Source of the DNA: Bifidobacterium simiarum
GTDB lineage: Bacteria; Actinomycetota; Actinomycetes; Actinomycetales; Bifidobacteriaceae
Direction of reading: 5' to 3'
NCBI RefSeq assembly: GCF_002802905.1
Contig: NZ_PEBK01000001.1
Coordinates: forward strand, 1-64,000
DNA: 64,000 nt
Under the pieces are notes generated by a model that worked only from the letters and a program-made list of their open reading frames with translations, was not told the DNA's origin and did no database searches. Both the position numbers and the translations under genes were made by a program. Below are positions 7,944 through 15,817 of the stretch, one piece after another (positions within the stretch are counted from its first letter, which is position 1; each line of letters opens with the position of its first letter).

Positions 7944-8621
7944 ATGAAGCTGCTTATCGATGACGCCGATGTGGACGCCATCACCCGTCTGGTCGACTAC
8001 TATCCCATCGACGGCGTGACCACCAATCCCTCAATCCTGGCGAAGTCCGGGCGTCAGCCGTTCGACGCGCTCAGGGAGATTCGCTCCATCATCGGTTCCG
8101 GTGCCGAACTTCACGCCCAGGTCGTCGCCCGCGACGCCGCCGGCATGATCGAGGATGCCAAACGCATCGTCGGCGAGCTCGGTCCGAATACCTTCGCCAA
8201 GGTCCCCAGCGTTCCCGAAGGCTTCAAAGCCATGAAGACGCTGTCCTCCGCTGGCGTGCCCATCACCGCCACGGCCGTTTACACACCATTGCAGGCGTTC
8301 ATCGCCGCCAAGTCAGGAGCCTCATATGCTGCCCCCTACATCAATCGCATCGACAATATGGGATATGACGGCGTGGCCGTCGCCTGTTCCATTCATGACA
8401 TCTTCCGGGCCAATGGTCTCGACTGCAACGTGCTCGCGGCCAGCTTCAAGAACTCCCAGCAGGTGCTTGAACTTGCCAGACATGGCGTAGGCGCCTCCAC
8501 CGTGGCCTCCTCGGTGATCGACGGACTGGTGAAGAACGCCGCCATCGATGCGGCGGTCGACGCCTTCACCGCCGATTTCGAAGGCCTTGCCGGCGCGGGC
8601 AAGACCATGGCCACCTGCTGA
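7944..8621 (+). CDS. Fructose-6-phosphate aldolase-like protein (Fsa/TalC family)
   Basis: 225 residues from the ATG at 7944 (GAAAGGA 6 nt upstream). The class I aldolase fold of the small transaldolase family shows as GVTTNPSILAKSG near the N-terminus, Schiff-base Lys86 in FAKVPSVPEGFKAMK, TATAVYTPLQAF, APYINRID and LAASFKNSQQ. Length and motifs match E. coli FsaA/FsaB (about 220) rather than pentose-pathway transaldolase. It follows the glycyl radical enzyme by 80 nt, the partnership seen in E. coli. Inferred reaction: 1-deoxyfructose 6-phosphate to glyceraldehyde 3-phosphate plus hydroxyacetone. No GldA-type hydroxyacetone reductase lies in this window. Confidence 0.88.
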   Translation: MKLLIDDADVDAITRLVDYYPIDGVTTNPSILAKSGRQPFDALREIRSIIGSGAELHAQVVARDAAGMIEDAKRIVGELGPNTFAKVPSVPEGFKAMKTLSSAGVPITATAVYTPLQAFIAAKSGASYAAPYINRIDNMGYDGVAVACSIHDIFRANGLDCNVLAASFKNSQQVLELARHGVGASTVASSVIDGLVKNAAIDAAVDAFTADFEGLAGAGKTMATC

Positions 8622-8752
8622 TGGCATTCGAATCGCGAATGCCATGACAACCCAGCCGGCCGCAGCGTGGCGGCCGGACATGCCATCGATGTTGAGACCG
8701 GACCATCATGGATTCCTTTCTTCCATCGTGATGATCGGCCGGCATCGATGGC
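8621..8752. other. Structured spacer between aldolase and kinase genes
   Basis: Three nested or adjacent inverted repeats: ATGGCATTCG/CGAATGCCAT (8621-8645, overlapping the aldolase stop), CCGGCCGC/GCGGCCGG (8656-8677), and GCCATCGATG (8682-8691) with CATCGATGGC (8743-8752) around a smaller CATCATGG/CCATCGTGATG pairing. No T-run follows, so this looks more like an mRNA processing or stability segment than a terminator. Confidence 0.55.
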
Positions 8753-8788
8753 TTCTCTCTATGAACCATAATGCAAAGGAGCATTATC

Positions 8789-9739
8789 ATGAACGTTCTT
8801 ACCATCGATATCGGCGGCACCTTCATCAAATATGCCACCATGAGCGACGACGGCATCATTCTTTCCCGAGGAAAGATCGAGACGCCGCAAAACAGTCGTA
8901 ACGAGCTTATCGAGAAGCTCGCGGATCTCTATCGACAAGAAGGAGAGCACTTCAATCTCGACGGCATGGCCATTTCCCTTCCCGGCATCATCGACTCCGA
9001 AAACGGCTACGTCGTCATGGGCGGTGCCCTGCGGTACAACGACGACTTCTACCTGCGACACGCGCTGTATCAGCGTTGCCCGGTACGCATCGTGCTGGAG
9101 AACGACGCCAAATGCGCGGTCATGGCCGAAGCGACCGTCGGCAGCCTCAAGGATGTGCGCAACGGATTCGCGCTGATCTTCGGCACCATGGTCGGCGGCG
9201 GATTCGTCAAGGACCGTGAACTGTACCGTGGTAAGCATTTCTCCGCCGGCGAGGTAAGCTACATCATCACGTCACGCAGCGTCGACCCCAGCATCGAAGG
9301 CGTATGGGGCAATCAGTGCAGCACCCTCAGCCTGTGCGATCGCTATGCGAAGATCAAGGGGCTGCCGGTCGAACAGGTCGACGGCATCCGATTCTTCCAG
9401 GCAGTGGAGGACGGCGATCCCGATGCGCGCTCATGTCTCGACAAATTCGCCCATGAAGTGGCCATTCAGATCTTCAACATCCAGAATGTGCTCGATCCCG
9501 ACCGATTCGCCATCGGAGGGGGAATCTCCGCGCAGCCGACGCTGATCGATGCCATCCGCACCAATCTCAACCGACTGTATGCCTACTGCCCGTATCATGT
9601 CGCGCAGGCCGAGGTCGTCACCTGCAAGTTCCAGAACGATGCCAACCTTGTCGGTGCGTTGCAATGCTATCTTGCCGATGCGAAGAACACCGAGGTCACT
9701 GAGACCTTCGATACCGTGCGAGAGGTCGTGCCGGCATGA
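8789..9739 (+). CDS. ROK-family sugar kinase
   Basis: 316 residues from the ATG at 8789, which has AAGGAG 7 nt upstream. N-terminal ATP loop IDIGGTFIKYA; catalytic-region LENDAKCAVMAEA, with Asp as general base; glycine-rich FGTMVGGGFV; AIGGGISAQP. The classical ROK zinc motif CXCGXXGCXE is absent and replaced by GKHFSAGEVSYII, as in beta-glucoside-kinase-like members. It overlaps the following permease gene by ATGA, so kinase and permease are translated together. Inferred job: phosphorylate the imported sugar (for example 1,5-anhydroglucitol) at O6, replacing PTS phosphorylation. Specificity cannot be read from the sequence. Confidence 0.85.
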   Translation: MNVLTIDIGGTFIKYATMSDDGIILSRGKIETPQNSRNELIEKLADLYRQEGEHFNLDGMAISLPGIIDSENGYVVMGGALRYNDDFYLRHALYQRCPVRIVLENDAKCAVMAEATVGSLKDVRNGFALIFGTMVGGGFVKDRELYRGKHFSAGEVSYIITSRSVDPSIEGVWGNQCSTLSLCDRYAKIKGLPVEQVDGIRFFQAVEDGDPDARSCLDKFAHEVAIQIFNIQNVLDPDRFAIGGGISAQPTLIDAIRTNLNRLYAYCPYHVAQAEVVTCKFQNDANLVGALQCYLADAKNTEVTETFDTVREVVPA

Positions 9740-10890
9740 GCGCCGCGATCGACCTGCATTCCGCCGAATCCGCGGATTCGGCCTCCGCGGGCATTTCCGA
9801 AGTCGTAGGGGCGAAGACCGACGGGCGCAAGGGGCTGCTCGCCGTCATCATCGACGGCATATCGGGTATCTTCCTGCCCATCGTAAACCTGCTGTCCGCC
9901 GCCGGAATCATGAAGGGACTGCTGGTCATCCTCAGCGGTACGGGATTGCTGGAGCAGGCAAGCGGAACCTATCTGGTCTGTGACGCCATGGCCTCGAGCC
10001 TGTTCACCTTCCTTCCCGTGTTCCTGGCGTATACGGCGGCCAAACAGTTCGGGGCCAACCCGTTCACCGCGGTCGTCGTGGCCGGAGTGATGCTGTATCC
10101 GAATCTGGTGGCAGTGCAGTCGGCGGGAACGACGGTGACTTTTCTGGGGCTTCCGATTCTCGGCGTGAAATACCAGTCGAGCGTCATTCCCATCATCATG
10201 GCCGTGGGATTGCTGGTGTTCGTCGAACGTGGACTGGACCGCATCCTGCCGGCGATGGTGCGCGGATTCCTCACCCCGATGATCGCGATCGTCGTCGTGA
10301 GCATGGTGACGCTGTTCGCGTTCGGACCGTTCGGCAAGGTCGTAGGCGATGGGCTGGCAGCAGGGTACGAATGGGTGTATGCGCTGTCTCCCATAGTGGC
10401 CGGACTGTTGCTCGGCGGAGCGGTACAGCCCATGGTGATCTTCGGATTCCACTGGAGCCTGATTCTCATCGGCATGAACAATATCGCGGTCTCCGGGCAT
10501 GATACCGTGCTCGCTCTCATGGGACCGGCGGTATTCGCCCAGGCAGGCGCCGCACTCGCCGTCATGGTGAAAAGCCATGACGCGGCATTCCGCTCCACCT
10601 GTGCCTCCGCCGGACTGTCGGCGTTGTTCGGCATTACCGAGCCCGCCATGTTCGGCGTGAATCTTCCCCGGAAGAAGCCGATGATCGCGGTGTGTGCAGG
10701 TGGCGCGATCGGTGGCGCGCTCGCCGGATTTTCCGGAGCGCAGGCCTCGGCCTTCGCGTTCCCGAGTCTCGCGGCCCTGCCGATTTTCGTCGGTGATGGA
10801 TTCGTCGTGTATCTGATTTCCTGTCTGTTGGGTCTGGCCGTTGCTTTCAGCCTCGCCCTCATACTGAAATTTGAGGTCGATATCAACTGA
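9736..10890 (+). CDS. PTS EIIC permease, sucrose/beta-glucoside type, lacking EIIB and EIIA
   Basis: 384 residues, about ten hydrophobic segments, inner membrane. EIIC signatures: SGIFLPIVNLLSAAGIMKG, FGFHWSLILIGMNNI, GHDTVLALMGPAVFAQAGAALAV, and FGITEPAMFGVNLPRKKP. The N-terminal 30 residues are a Ser/Ala-rich tail with no EIIB phosphocysteine motif, and no EIIA follows. Without EIIB it cannot phosphorylate alone, so either unlinked EIIA/EIIB proteins serve it or it works as a facilitator for the co-translated ROK kinase (ATGA overlap). The second is my preferred inference. Probably the last gene of the operon; repeat P follows at once. Confidence 0.87.
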   Translation: MSAAIDLHSAESADSASAGISEVVGAKTDGRKGLLAVIIDGISGIFLPIVNLLSAAGIMKGLLVILSGTGLLEQASGTYLVCDAMASSLFTFLPVFLAYTAAKQFGANPFTAVVVAGVMLYPNLVAVQSAGTTVTFLGLPILGVKYQSSVIPIIMAVGLLVFVERGLDRILPAMVRGFLTPMIAIVVVSMVTLFAFGPFGKVVGDGLAAGYEWVYALSPIVAGLLLGGAVQPMVIFGFHWSLILIGMNNIAVSGHDTVLALMGPAVFAQAGAALAVMVKSHDAAFRSTCASAGLSALFGITEPAMFGVNLPRKKPMIAVCAGGAIGGALAGFSGAQASAFAFPSLAALPIFVGDGFVVYLISCLLGLAVAFSLALILKFEVDIN

Positions 10891-10897
10891 TGATTCG

Positions 10898-10964
10898 TTT
10901 TCTTGGCAAATCCAAGCTTGAACGGCCGTTTTCAGGTCTCCTCAAGCTTGGATTTGCCAAAAAC
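10898..10964. repeat. Palindromic repeat P, copy 2
   Basis: TTGGCAAATCCAAGCTTGA (10903-10921) and its complement (10942-10960), separated by ACGGCCGTTTTCAGGTCTCC. It starts 8 bp after the EIIC stop and, with copy 1, brackets the glycyl-radical island in direct orientation. Confidence 0.85.
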
Positions 10965-10978
10965 CGGGAGTCGGACCT

Positions 10979-11947
10979 CTATGGAGATCGGAAATCGGTC
11001 GTACGGGGGACTCCGGCCCATTCCAGTTTCCGGATCAATGGGGTCCGCCGGTATGCCTCGGCGAACGAGAACCGGACGAATCCGTCGACCTCCATTCGTA
11101 TCCGCTCCTCCCGTTCCTTTTCCGCGATGATCGTCTCCGGTAGGCTGCCGTTCACGTACATCGAAGCGTCTCGATACTTGATCCTGCCGTCAAGCTCGGC
11201 GACGATGATCCGACCGTCAGGTGTCTTCCAGAGAAAATCGACGCGGTCATGATTGCCGTATTCGTTATGGCAGGGCATGACCACCTGCAGCTGCGGCTGC
11301 ATGAACCTCTCCTCGAGGATTACCCCATAGGAAAAGGACTCGCCGCCGTTGTCGGTTCGTCCGGTGGCCCAGTTCAGGACGTGCAGAGCACGGTTCCGGT
11401 ATTTGCCATTGGTCAGTCGGAACGATCGGTCCAACTGCGATTTGGTCCGCAGCCGTTGCCGCAATATCGAGTCGATGATGGCGATCGCATCGGGGAAGCC
11501 GAGCCACCGGGCGCAGTCAAACGCGGTTCTGTCCAACGGAGTGACCCGGGCGCCATCGATAATGATCGGAGCCGTCTCCTCGATGTAATGGTTGACGATG
11601 ATGCCGGTACTTCGGGGCACTCGGTTGCCGTCGATAACACGATGGAGTTTGCGCATGTGTCGGGTCGAGTCGCAGATGTTCAGCAGGGTCGCCGCAGTGG
11701 ATCCGCCGAACACCCATTTCGGATGCATGAGGGTCAGTGACCGGGTGAGGTGTCTGAGCCGGTCCTCGGCCGAAAGCGCCTGCCAATATGATGTTCGCGC
11801 ATAGCATTGCGCTCCGACCGCCGTCAGCTCGCCGATGGTGACCCGGCGACGCAGGATCTGACGTTGGACTTCGGTTCCGCTCCACAGGCAAAGACCGTTG
11901 GCCTCCGCCGTATCCAGCATGGCGTCAAGGGTGCTGTTCCGTCTCAT
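10979..11947 (-). CDS. AbiEi-like / Vsr-like domain protein, function unknown
   Basis: 322 residues if it starts at the ATG at 11947. The frame stays open further upstream, but that extension translates repeat P and is unlikely to be coding. The N-terminal half resembles orphan type IV toxin-antitoxin AbiEi-family proteins of actinobacteria (LTLMHPKWVFGGSTAATLLNI, then VTPLDRTAFDCARWLG). The C-terminal part has RVDFLWKTPDGRIIVAELDGRIKY, an Asp...Glu-x-Asp-Gly...Lys arrangement like Vsr/DUF559 nuclease folds, then ETIIAEKEREERIR. No toxin gene is adjacent. Copies of repeat P lie on both sides. No clear ribosome binding site; the start is uncertain. Confidence 0.6.
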   Translation of the reverse strand: MRRNSTLDAMLDTAEANGLCLWSGTEVQRQILRRRVTIGELTAVGAQCYARTSYWQALSAEDRLRHLTRSLTLMHPKWVFGGSTAATLLNICDSTRHMRKLHRVIDGNRVPRSTGIIVNHYIEETAPIIIDGARVTPLDRTAFDCARWLGFPDAIAIIDSILRQRLRTKSQLDRSFRLTNGKYRNRALHVLNWATGRTDNGGESFSYGVILEERFMQPQLQVVMPCHNEYGNHDRVDFLWKTPDGRIIVAELDGRIKYRDASMYVNGSLPETIIAEKEREERIRMEVDGFVRFSFAEAYRRTPLIRKLEWAGVPRTTDFRSP

Positions 11948-12071
11948 GACCCGACGATACGGTGATGGCCCGTTCGGTGTCCATCGTTCCTGGGGTATGT
12001 GCATGAACGTGCCGTTATCCACATCGAATCCGGGGAGGTATGGAGGTCGGAGGTTGTTGGAGGAGGAAATC

Positions 12072-12140
12072 GGTTTCTTGGCAAATCCAAGCTTGAACAG
12101 CCGGTTTTCGGGTTCCTCAAGCTTGGATTTGCCAAAAACC
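12072..12140. repeat. Palindromic repeat P, copy 3
   Basis: GGTTTC then TTGGCAAATCCAAGCTTGA, spacer ACAGCCGGTTTTCGGGTTCC, complement, AAACC. Same orientation as copies 1 and 2. It lies upstream of the AbiEi-like gene. The rest of 11948-12250 shows no gene; TACACT near 12196 could be a -10 for the next gene but has no good -35. Confidence 0.82.
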
Positions 12141-12250
12141 GTCGTATGGGGCCTCCGAAGGAGAGAACTCGGGTGGGATCTGTCGGGGATACGGTACACT
12201 GATGGTCGATCAATCAGTTTAGATCGTTCAAAATAGGGGAGAGAACAACC

Positions 12251-13132
12251 ATGGACCTGATACTGGCCGCCACGCCTTCGTTGCTCTGGGGCATCTACGC
12301 CCTGATCCTGCCGGTGATCGGAGGCTCGTCACGGCGTCAGATTCTCGGCGTCACCGCGGGATGTCTGGTATTCGCGGCGGCGGCCTTCCCGTTCGTGCCG
12401 CATTCCTACACCTGGCTGACGGTCCTGATCAGCTTCCTGTCCGGAATCCTGTGGACCATCGGCTGCTACGGGCAGATCTGCGGATTCAAGGAGATCGGCG
12501 TTTCCAGCACCATGCCCATCTCCACCGGCGAGCAGCTGGTCGGCACCGGTCTGGTCGGCGTGCTGTTCCTCGGCGACTGGGCGTCCACGCCGGCGAAAAC
12601 CGTGGGATTCTCCGCGATCGCGCTGTTCATCATCGGCGTGGCGTTCACCTCATATGTGGAGCGGAAAGGCGTCGAGGGCGGCGTCGATGACGGCGACACG
12701 AAGGCGAACAGCATGATCACGGGCCTGACCGTCATCACGATCTCGTCGATCGGCTACGTCGGCTATGTGGCGATCATCCAGATCTTCGCGATCAACTCGT
12801 TCGATGCCATGCTGCCGCAGGCGGTCGGCATGTTCGTCGGCGGTCTGGTGATCGGCGGCCGCGAACCGAACAAGCTCACCCGTCAGACCGCGCTGCTGCT
12901 GATCCCTGGCGTGCTCTGGGGCATCGGCAACCTCATCCTCATGATCTCCGACGCCCGGCTCGGCGTGGCCATCGCCTTCCCGATGTCGCAGATGGGACTG
13001 ATCATCTCGACGATCGGCGGCATGGTGTTCCTCCACGAGAGCAAGACGCGCAAGGAGAAGATCTCCGTATCGGTCGGCCTGACCTTGGTGGTCATCGGCA
13101 TTCTGCTGATCGCCCTGACCAAGACCCTGTGA
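12251..13132 (+). CDS. GlcU/RhaT-like sugar permease of the drug/metabolite transporter superfamily
   Basis: 293 residues with ten predicted membrane segments in two halves: LLWGIYALILPVIGG at the N-terminus and LLLIPGVLWGIGNLILMIS starting the second half. STMPISTGEQLVGTGLVGVLFLGDW and GVAIAFPMSQMGLIISTIGG fit the glucose/ribose porter (GRP) family, which imports monosaccharides by ion symport. GGGGAGAG lies 8 nt before the ATG. The substrate cannot be told. It converges on the MFS gene, and copies of repeat P bracket the pair. Confidence 0.75.
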   Translation: MDLILAATPSLLWGIYALILPVIGGSSRRQILGVTAGCLVFAAAAFPFVPHSYTWLTVLISFLSGILWTIGCYGQICGFKEIGVSSTMPISTGEQLVGTGLVGVLFLGDWASTPAKTVGFSAIALFIIGVAFTSYVERKGVEGGVDDGDTKANSMITGLTVITISSIGYVGYVAIIQIFAINSFDAMLPQAVGMFVGGLVIGGREPNKLTRQTALLLIPGVLWGIGNLILMISDARLGVAIAFPMSQMGLIISTIGGMVFLHESKTRKEKISVSVGLTLVVIGILLIALTKTL

Positions 13133-13230
13133 CGGCTTGGATCAAGACGGTTCCGGCCAAGACGGTTCCGACTAAAACGGTTCCGGCCAAGACCCTGTGA
13201 TCTGCCCGGACCCTGTGATCGAGACCCCGG
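13133..13230. repeat. Short tandem repeats between convergent genes
   Basis: A 15-bp unit, AAGACGGTTCCGGCC, occurs about three times (13145-13190). GACCCTGTGATC, which copies the last codons of the permease gene, recurs at 13191 and 13208. Looks like local slippage duplication of the gene end. Confidence 0.5.
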
Positions 13231-14610
13231 TCACCGGCGGCGTCGGGCGAGCAGCCAGGCGATTGCGGCGAGTGGCACCGAACAGGCGGTGGCGACGAAG
13301 GGAATCCACATGCCGGCATGGGTGCCGAACGAGTCGAGCACCACGCCGGCGACCGACGAACCGAGGGAGACGCCGATCGAATTGCCGGTGCCCAGCCATG
13401 AGAGTCCCTCGGTAAGCGATTCGTCGGGAACGATGTTCTTCACGATGAGATTGCCCGTGGCGAACGACGGGGCCACGAACATGCCGGCGAACACCTCGAG
13501 CACGCCCAGCAGGACGAGATTGTCGGCGCTCAGACGGAATCCGACGTACCAGAGCGAAAGCGCGGCGAGCAGGATCACCATATGGCTCCAATGCGAGCCC
13601 TTGAGCCTGATCGAGCCGAAGATCAGCGCGCCGATGAGCGAGCCGACCGCGAACAGCGCCAGCTGCAGGCCGACGATCCTCTCCAGCCCCATCGACTTGG
13701 TGATGGCGGTCACCGACACGTCGAAGGCGGAGAAGCTCATGTTGAACGCGACGAACACCAGAACCAGCAGGGCGATGCCGGGGTACGTCAATGCGCTTCG
13801 GACGTGGCGACGGGTGCTGATCTTGCGCGAGCCCTCGCCGGCGCGCACGTTGCCGCCCCGGCCCACCACGCTGCCTGAGCCGTCGGTCCCGGCGGCGGCC
13901 TCGACATCGGTAAGCGTGGCGACCACCGGCGGCTGGGTGGATTTCAGCGAGAAGAACACCATGCCGCCGACCAGTGCGCACAGGGCCGGCACGACCAGCT
14001 GGGAGACCGGGTGCACCGAGGTGGCGAGGAACGCGGCGAGAATCGGGCCGAGGATGAACACCGTCTCGTCGATCGCGGATTCGAAGGCGTAGGCGGTGTT
14101 CAGTAGCGTGTCGTCCTTTTCGCCGCGCAGCGCCCACGCCCAGCGGGTGCGCACCAGCGCGCCGAACGCGAACTGGGTGACGCCCATGAGCGCGGCCAGT
14201 ACGAACAGCGCGGAGATGGGGATGCGCAACAGGGCCCCCAGCGCAAACGTCAGCATGGCGATGACCTGCAGGATCAGCGCCACGCGGCCGACCTTGCGCT
14301 GGCCGAACCGGTCGAACAGGCGGGCGTAGAACGGGGTGACCACGGCGGCGGCGAACACGTAGACCGCGCTCATGGTGCCGGCCACGGTCCAATTGTCGTA
14401 GATGTTGTTCAGGGCCAGCACGATGCCGAGACCCATCATCGAAATGGGCAGTCTGGCCACGGCAGCCGCCGCCGAGAATGCCTTGGCACCGGGCGTCCGG
14501 AAGATCAGGACGTACGGTGAGTGGGCTCGTTTCCGGGGATCGGTGGTCTGGGGGTCGGTGCGATTCGTGTTCGGCGTCTTCCGAATGGTCTGATGCTGCA
14601 CACTCTTCAT
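13231..14610 (-). CDS. Major facilitator superfamily transporter
   Basis: 459 residues from the ATG at 14610, which has GAGAAG 8 nt upstream on the minus strand; a GTG at 14619 is possible. Twelve hydrophobic segments; the MFS motif A loop reads ARLFDRFGQRKVGRVALI between segments 2 and 3. A hydrophilic central loop (about residues 225-265, Gly/Asp-rich) separates the two halves. Similar proteins are annotated as efflux or sugar-efflux carriers; I cannot assign a substrate. Probably monocistronic, ending against the convergent GlcU-type gene. Confidence 0.8.
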   Translation of the reverse strand: MKSVQHQTIRKTPNTNRTDPQTTDPRKRAHSPYVLIFRTPGAKAFSAAAAVARLPISMMGLGIVLALNNIYDNWTVAGTMSAVYVFAAAVVTPFYARLFDRFGQRKVGRVALILQVIAMLTFALGALLRIPISALFVLAALMGVTQFAFGALVRTRWAWALRGEKDDTLLNTAYAFESAIDETVFILGPILAAFLATSVHPVSQLVVPALCALVGGMVFFSLKSTQPPVVATLTDVEAAAGTDGSGSVVGRGGNVRAGEGSRKISTRRHVRSALTYPGIALLVLVFVAFNMSFSAFDVSVTAITKSMGLERIVGLQLALFAVGSLIGALIFGSIRLKGSHWSHMVILLAALSLWYVGFRLSADNLVLLGVLEVFAGMFVAPSFATGNLIVKNIVPDESLTEGLSWLGTGNSIGVSLGSSVAGVVLDSFGTHAGMWIPFVATACSVPLAAIAWLLARRRR

Positions 14611-14649
14611 GTCGTTCACTTCTCGATATCTGTCGCGCGGATAGGTTCA

Positions 14650-14790
14650 CCATCGGACCTATGGACCTACGGACCCGGATCTACGGACCCGGACCTATGG
14701 ACCCGGACCTATGGAACCCGTGGGCCGGATCGGTGGGCTCGGATCGGTGGGCCGGTCGGACCTGCTGGACCCGGACCTATGGACCTGCCT
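14650..14790. repeat. Degenerate tandem repeat in the leader of the MFS gene
   Basis: GGACCTATGGACC, GGACCCGGA and related words repeat about eight times, mixed with GGATCGGTGGG. No coding potential. The stretch 14611-15067 otherwise holds only repeat P copy 4. Confidence 0.6.
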
Positions 14791-14954
14791 GCCGGCATTC
14801 CATCCGATGGGCAAGTTTTCCACGATCGGACTTCCGGACTTCCCTCATCGTCCGTCGCAGGCGGCTTAGCTTTCGCGTCAGCTAGACCCTAACCGATACC
14901 CCTCGACTCGGCAACCCGCCGGCGAGTTCGTACGGTGATTGAGGCGGTTGCGGC

Positions 14955-15022
14955 GGTTTTTGGTCATTCCAAGCTTGAACGGCCGGTTTTCGGGCTCCTC
15001 AAGCTTGGATTTGCCAAAAACC
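14955..15022. repeat. Palindromic repeat P, copy 4 (diverged left arm)
   Basis: The right arm TCAAGCTTGGATTTGCCAA is intact, while the left arm reads TTGGTCATTCCAAGCTTGA, so the outer stem is mismatched. Spacer ACGGCCGGTTTTCGGGCTCC as in the other copies, same orientation. Confidence 0.75.
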
Positions 15023-15067
15023 GGGGGCCGACCGTGACCGACTGTGGGGCGACCGGGGTCGGAACTC

Positions 15068-15817
15068 TCATTCGGCCTTGGCGATGGCCTCGGCGATCGG
15101 ATCGTTCGAAAAATCGTGGCTGCGGTATTCGGGGTTGTCGACCGGCAGATGCTGCACCAGCGTGTCGAACACCTGACTCAGGATGTCGCCGCGCTCCAAT
15201 ACCGCGTCGAGCACATGGCCGCCGATCGAACGGTCGTCGGCAAGGAAATGCTCATGGAACCCGGCCACCGCCGCGCCGTTGAACATCAGCGGGGAGAAGT
15301 AGCCGAGCATCGTGCCCTTCACGTCATGGCCGAGGAACATGGCCTGTTGGTCGGCCACCTGCTCCAGCGTGGGATAAGGCGCCTGCTGCTTGATGACCGC
15401 GCGGGTCTTGATGAAACTGAACGTACCGCGCATGATCACCGCGAAGAACGTATTCGCCCGGCCGTTGGCCTCCACGATCTTCCTGTTGAGATCCTCCAGA
15501 CCGATGTCGGCGCGCTCGCACTGATACTGGAACGCGGCGCGGTGCACGCTGGCGAACGGGACGGTGAAATCGTCGGGCAGGATCTCGGCCACGCCGGACT
15601 GGCCGATCTTGTAGGCCACGCCATCGAGGATGATCAGTTCGCCGTCCAGTCCTTCGCCCGTGCCGATGCCGGTGTCGCCGTGCGTGAGCAGATCGCCGAT
15701 GGTGGTGGTGCCCTCGAGCAGTCCGGGCACCAGCTGGGCGAGCGTGCCATGCTGGTAAAGCACATTGGCCCCGTGCTCGTGGATCGGTCGGATGTTCGCG
15801 GCAGCGGATTTCGTCAT
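15068..15817 (-). CDS. Alpha-acetolactate decarboxylase
   Basis: Converts (S)-acetolactate to acetoin and CO2, diverting pyruvate from acids or from valine synthesis. 249 residues from the ATG at 15817. Family landmarks: ANVLYQHGTLAQLVPGLLEG near the N-terminus, GDTGIGTGEGLDGELIILDG, and the zinc site GFHEHFLADDRSIGGHVLD with three His. A longer frame to 15868 exists but lacks a better start. No acetolactate synthase is nearby, so its substrate would come from the branched-chain pathway. Not regularly seen next to these neighbours; position between repeat P and dapB. Confidence 0.88.
   Translation of the reverse strand: MTKSAAANIRPIHEHGANVLYQHGTLAQLVPGLLEGTTTIGDLLTHGDTGIGTGEGLDGELIILDGVAYKIGQSGVAEILPDDFTVPFASVHRAAFQYQCERADIGLEDLNRKIVEANGRANTFFAVIMRGTFSFIKTRAVIKQQAPYPTLEQVADQQAMFLGHDVKGTMLGYFSPLMFNGAAVAGFHEHFLADDRSIGGHVLDAVLERGDILSQVFDTLVQHLPVDNPEYRSHDFSNDPIAEAIAKAE

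Noticed and set aside
7944-8621. Annotation as pentose-phosphate transaldolase
   Set aside because: Only 225 residues, with Fsa-type motifs APYINRID and LAASFKNSQQ; full transaldolases are over 300 residues.
11948-12199. N-terminal extension of the AbiEi-like gene
   Set aside because: The extra 84 residues translate repeat P (KSKLEEPENRLFKLGFAK), which occurs elsewhere as non-coding palindrome.
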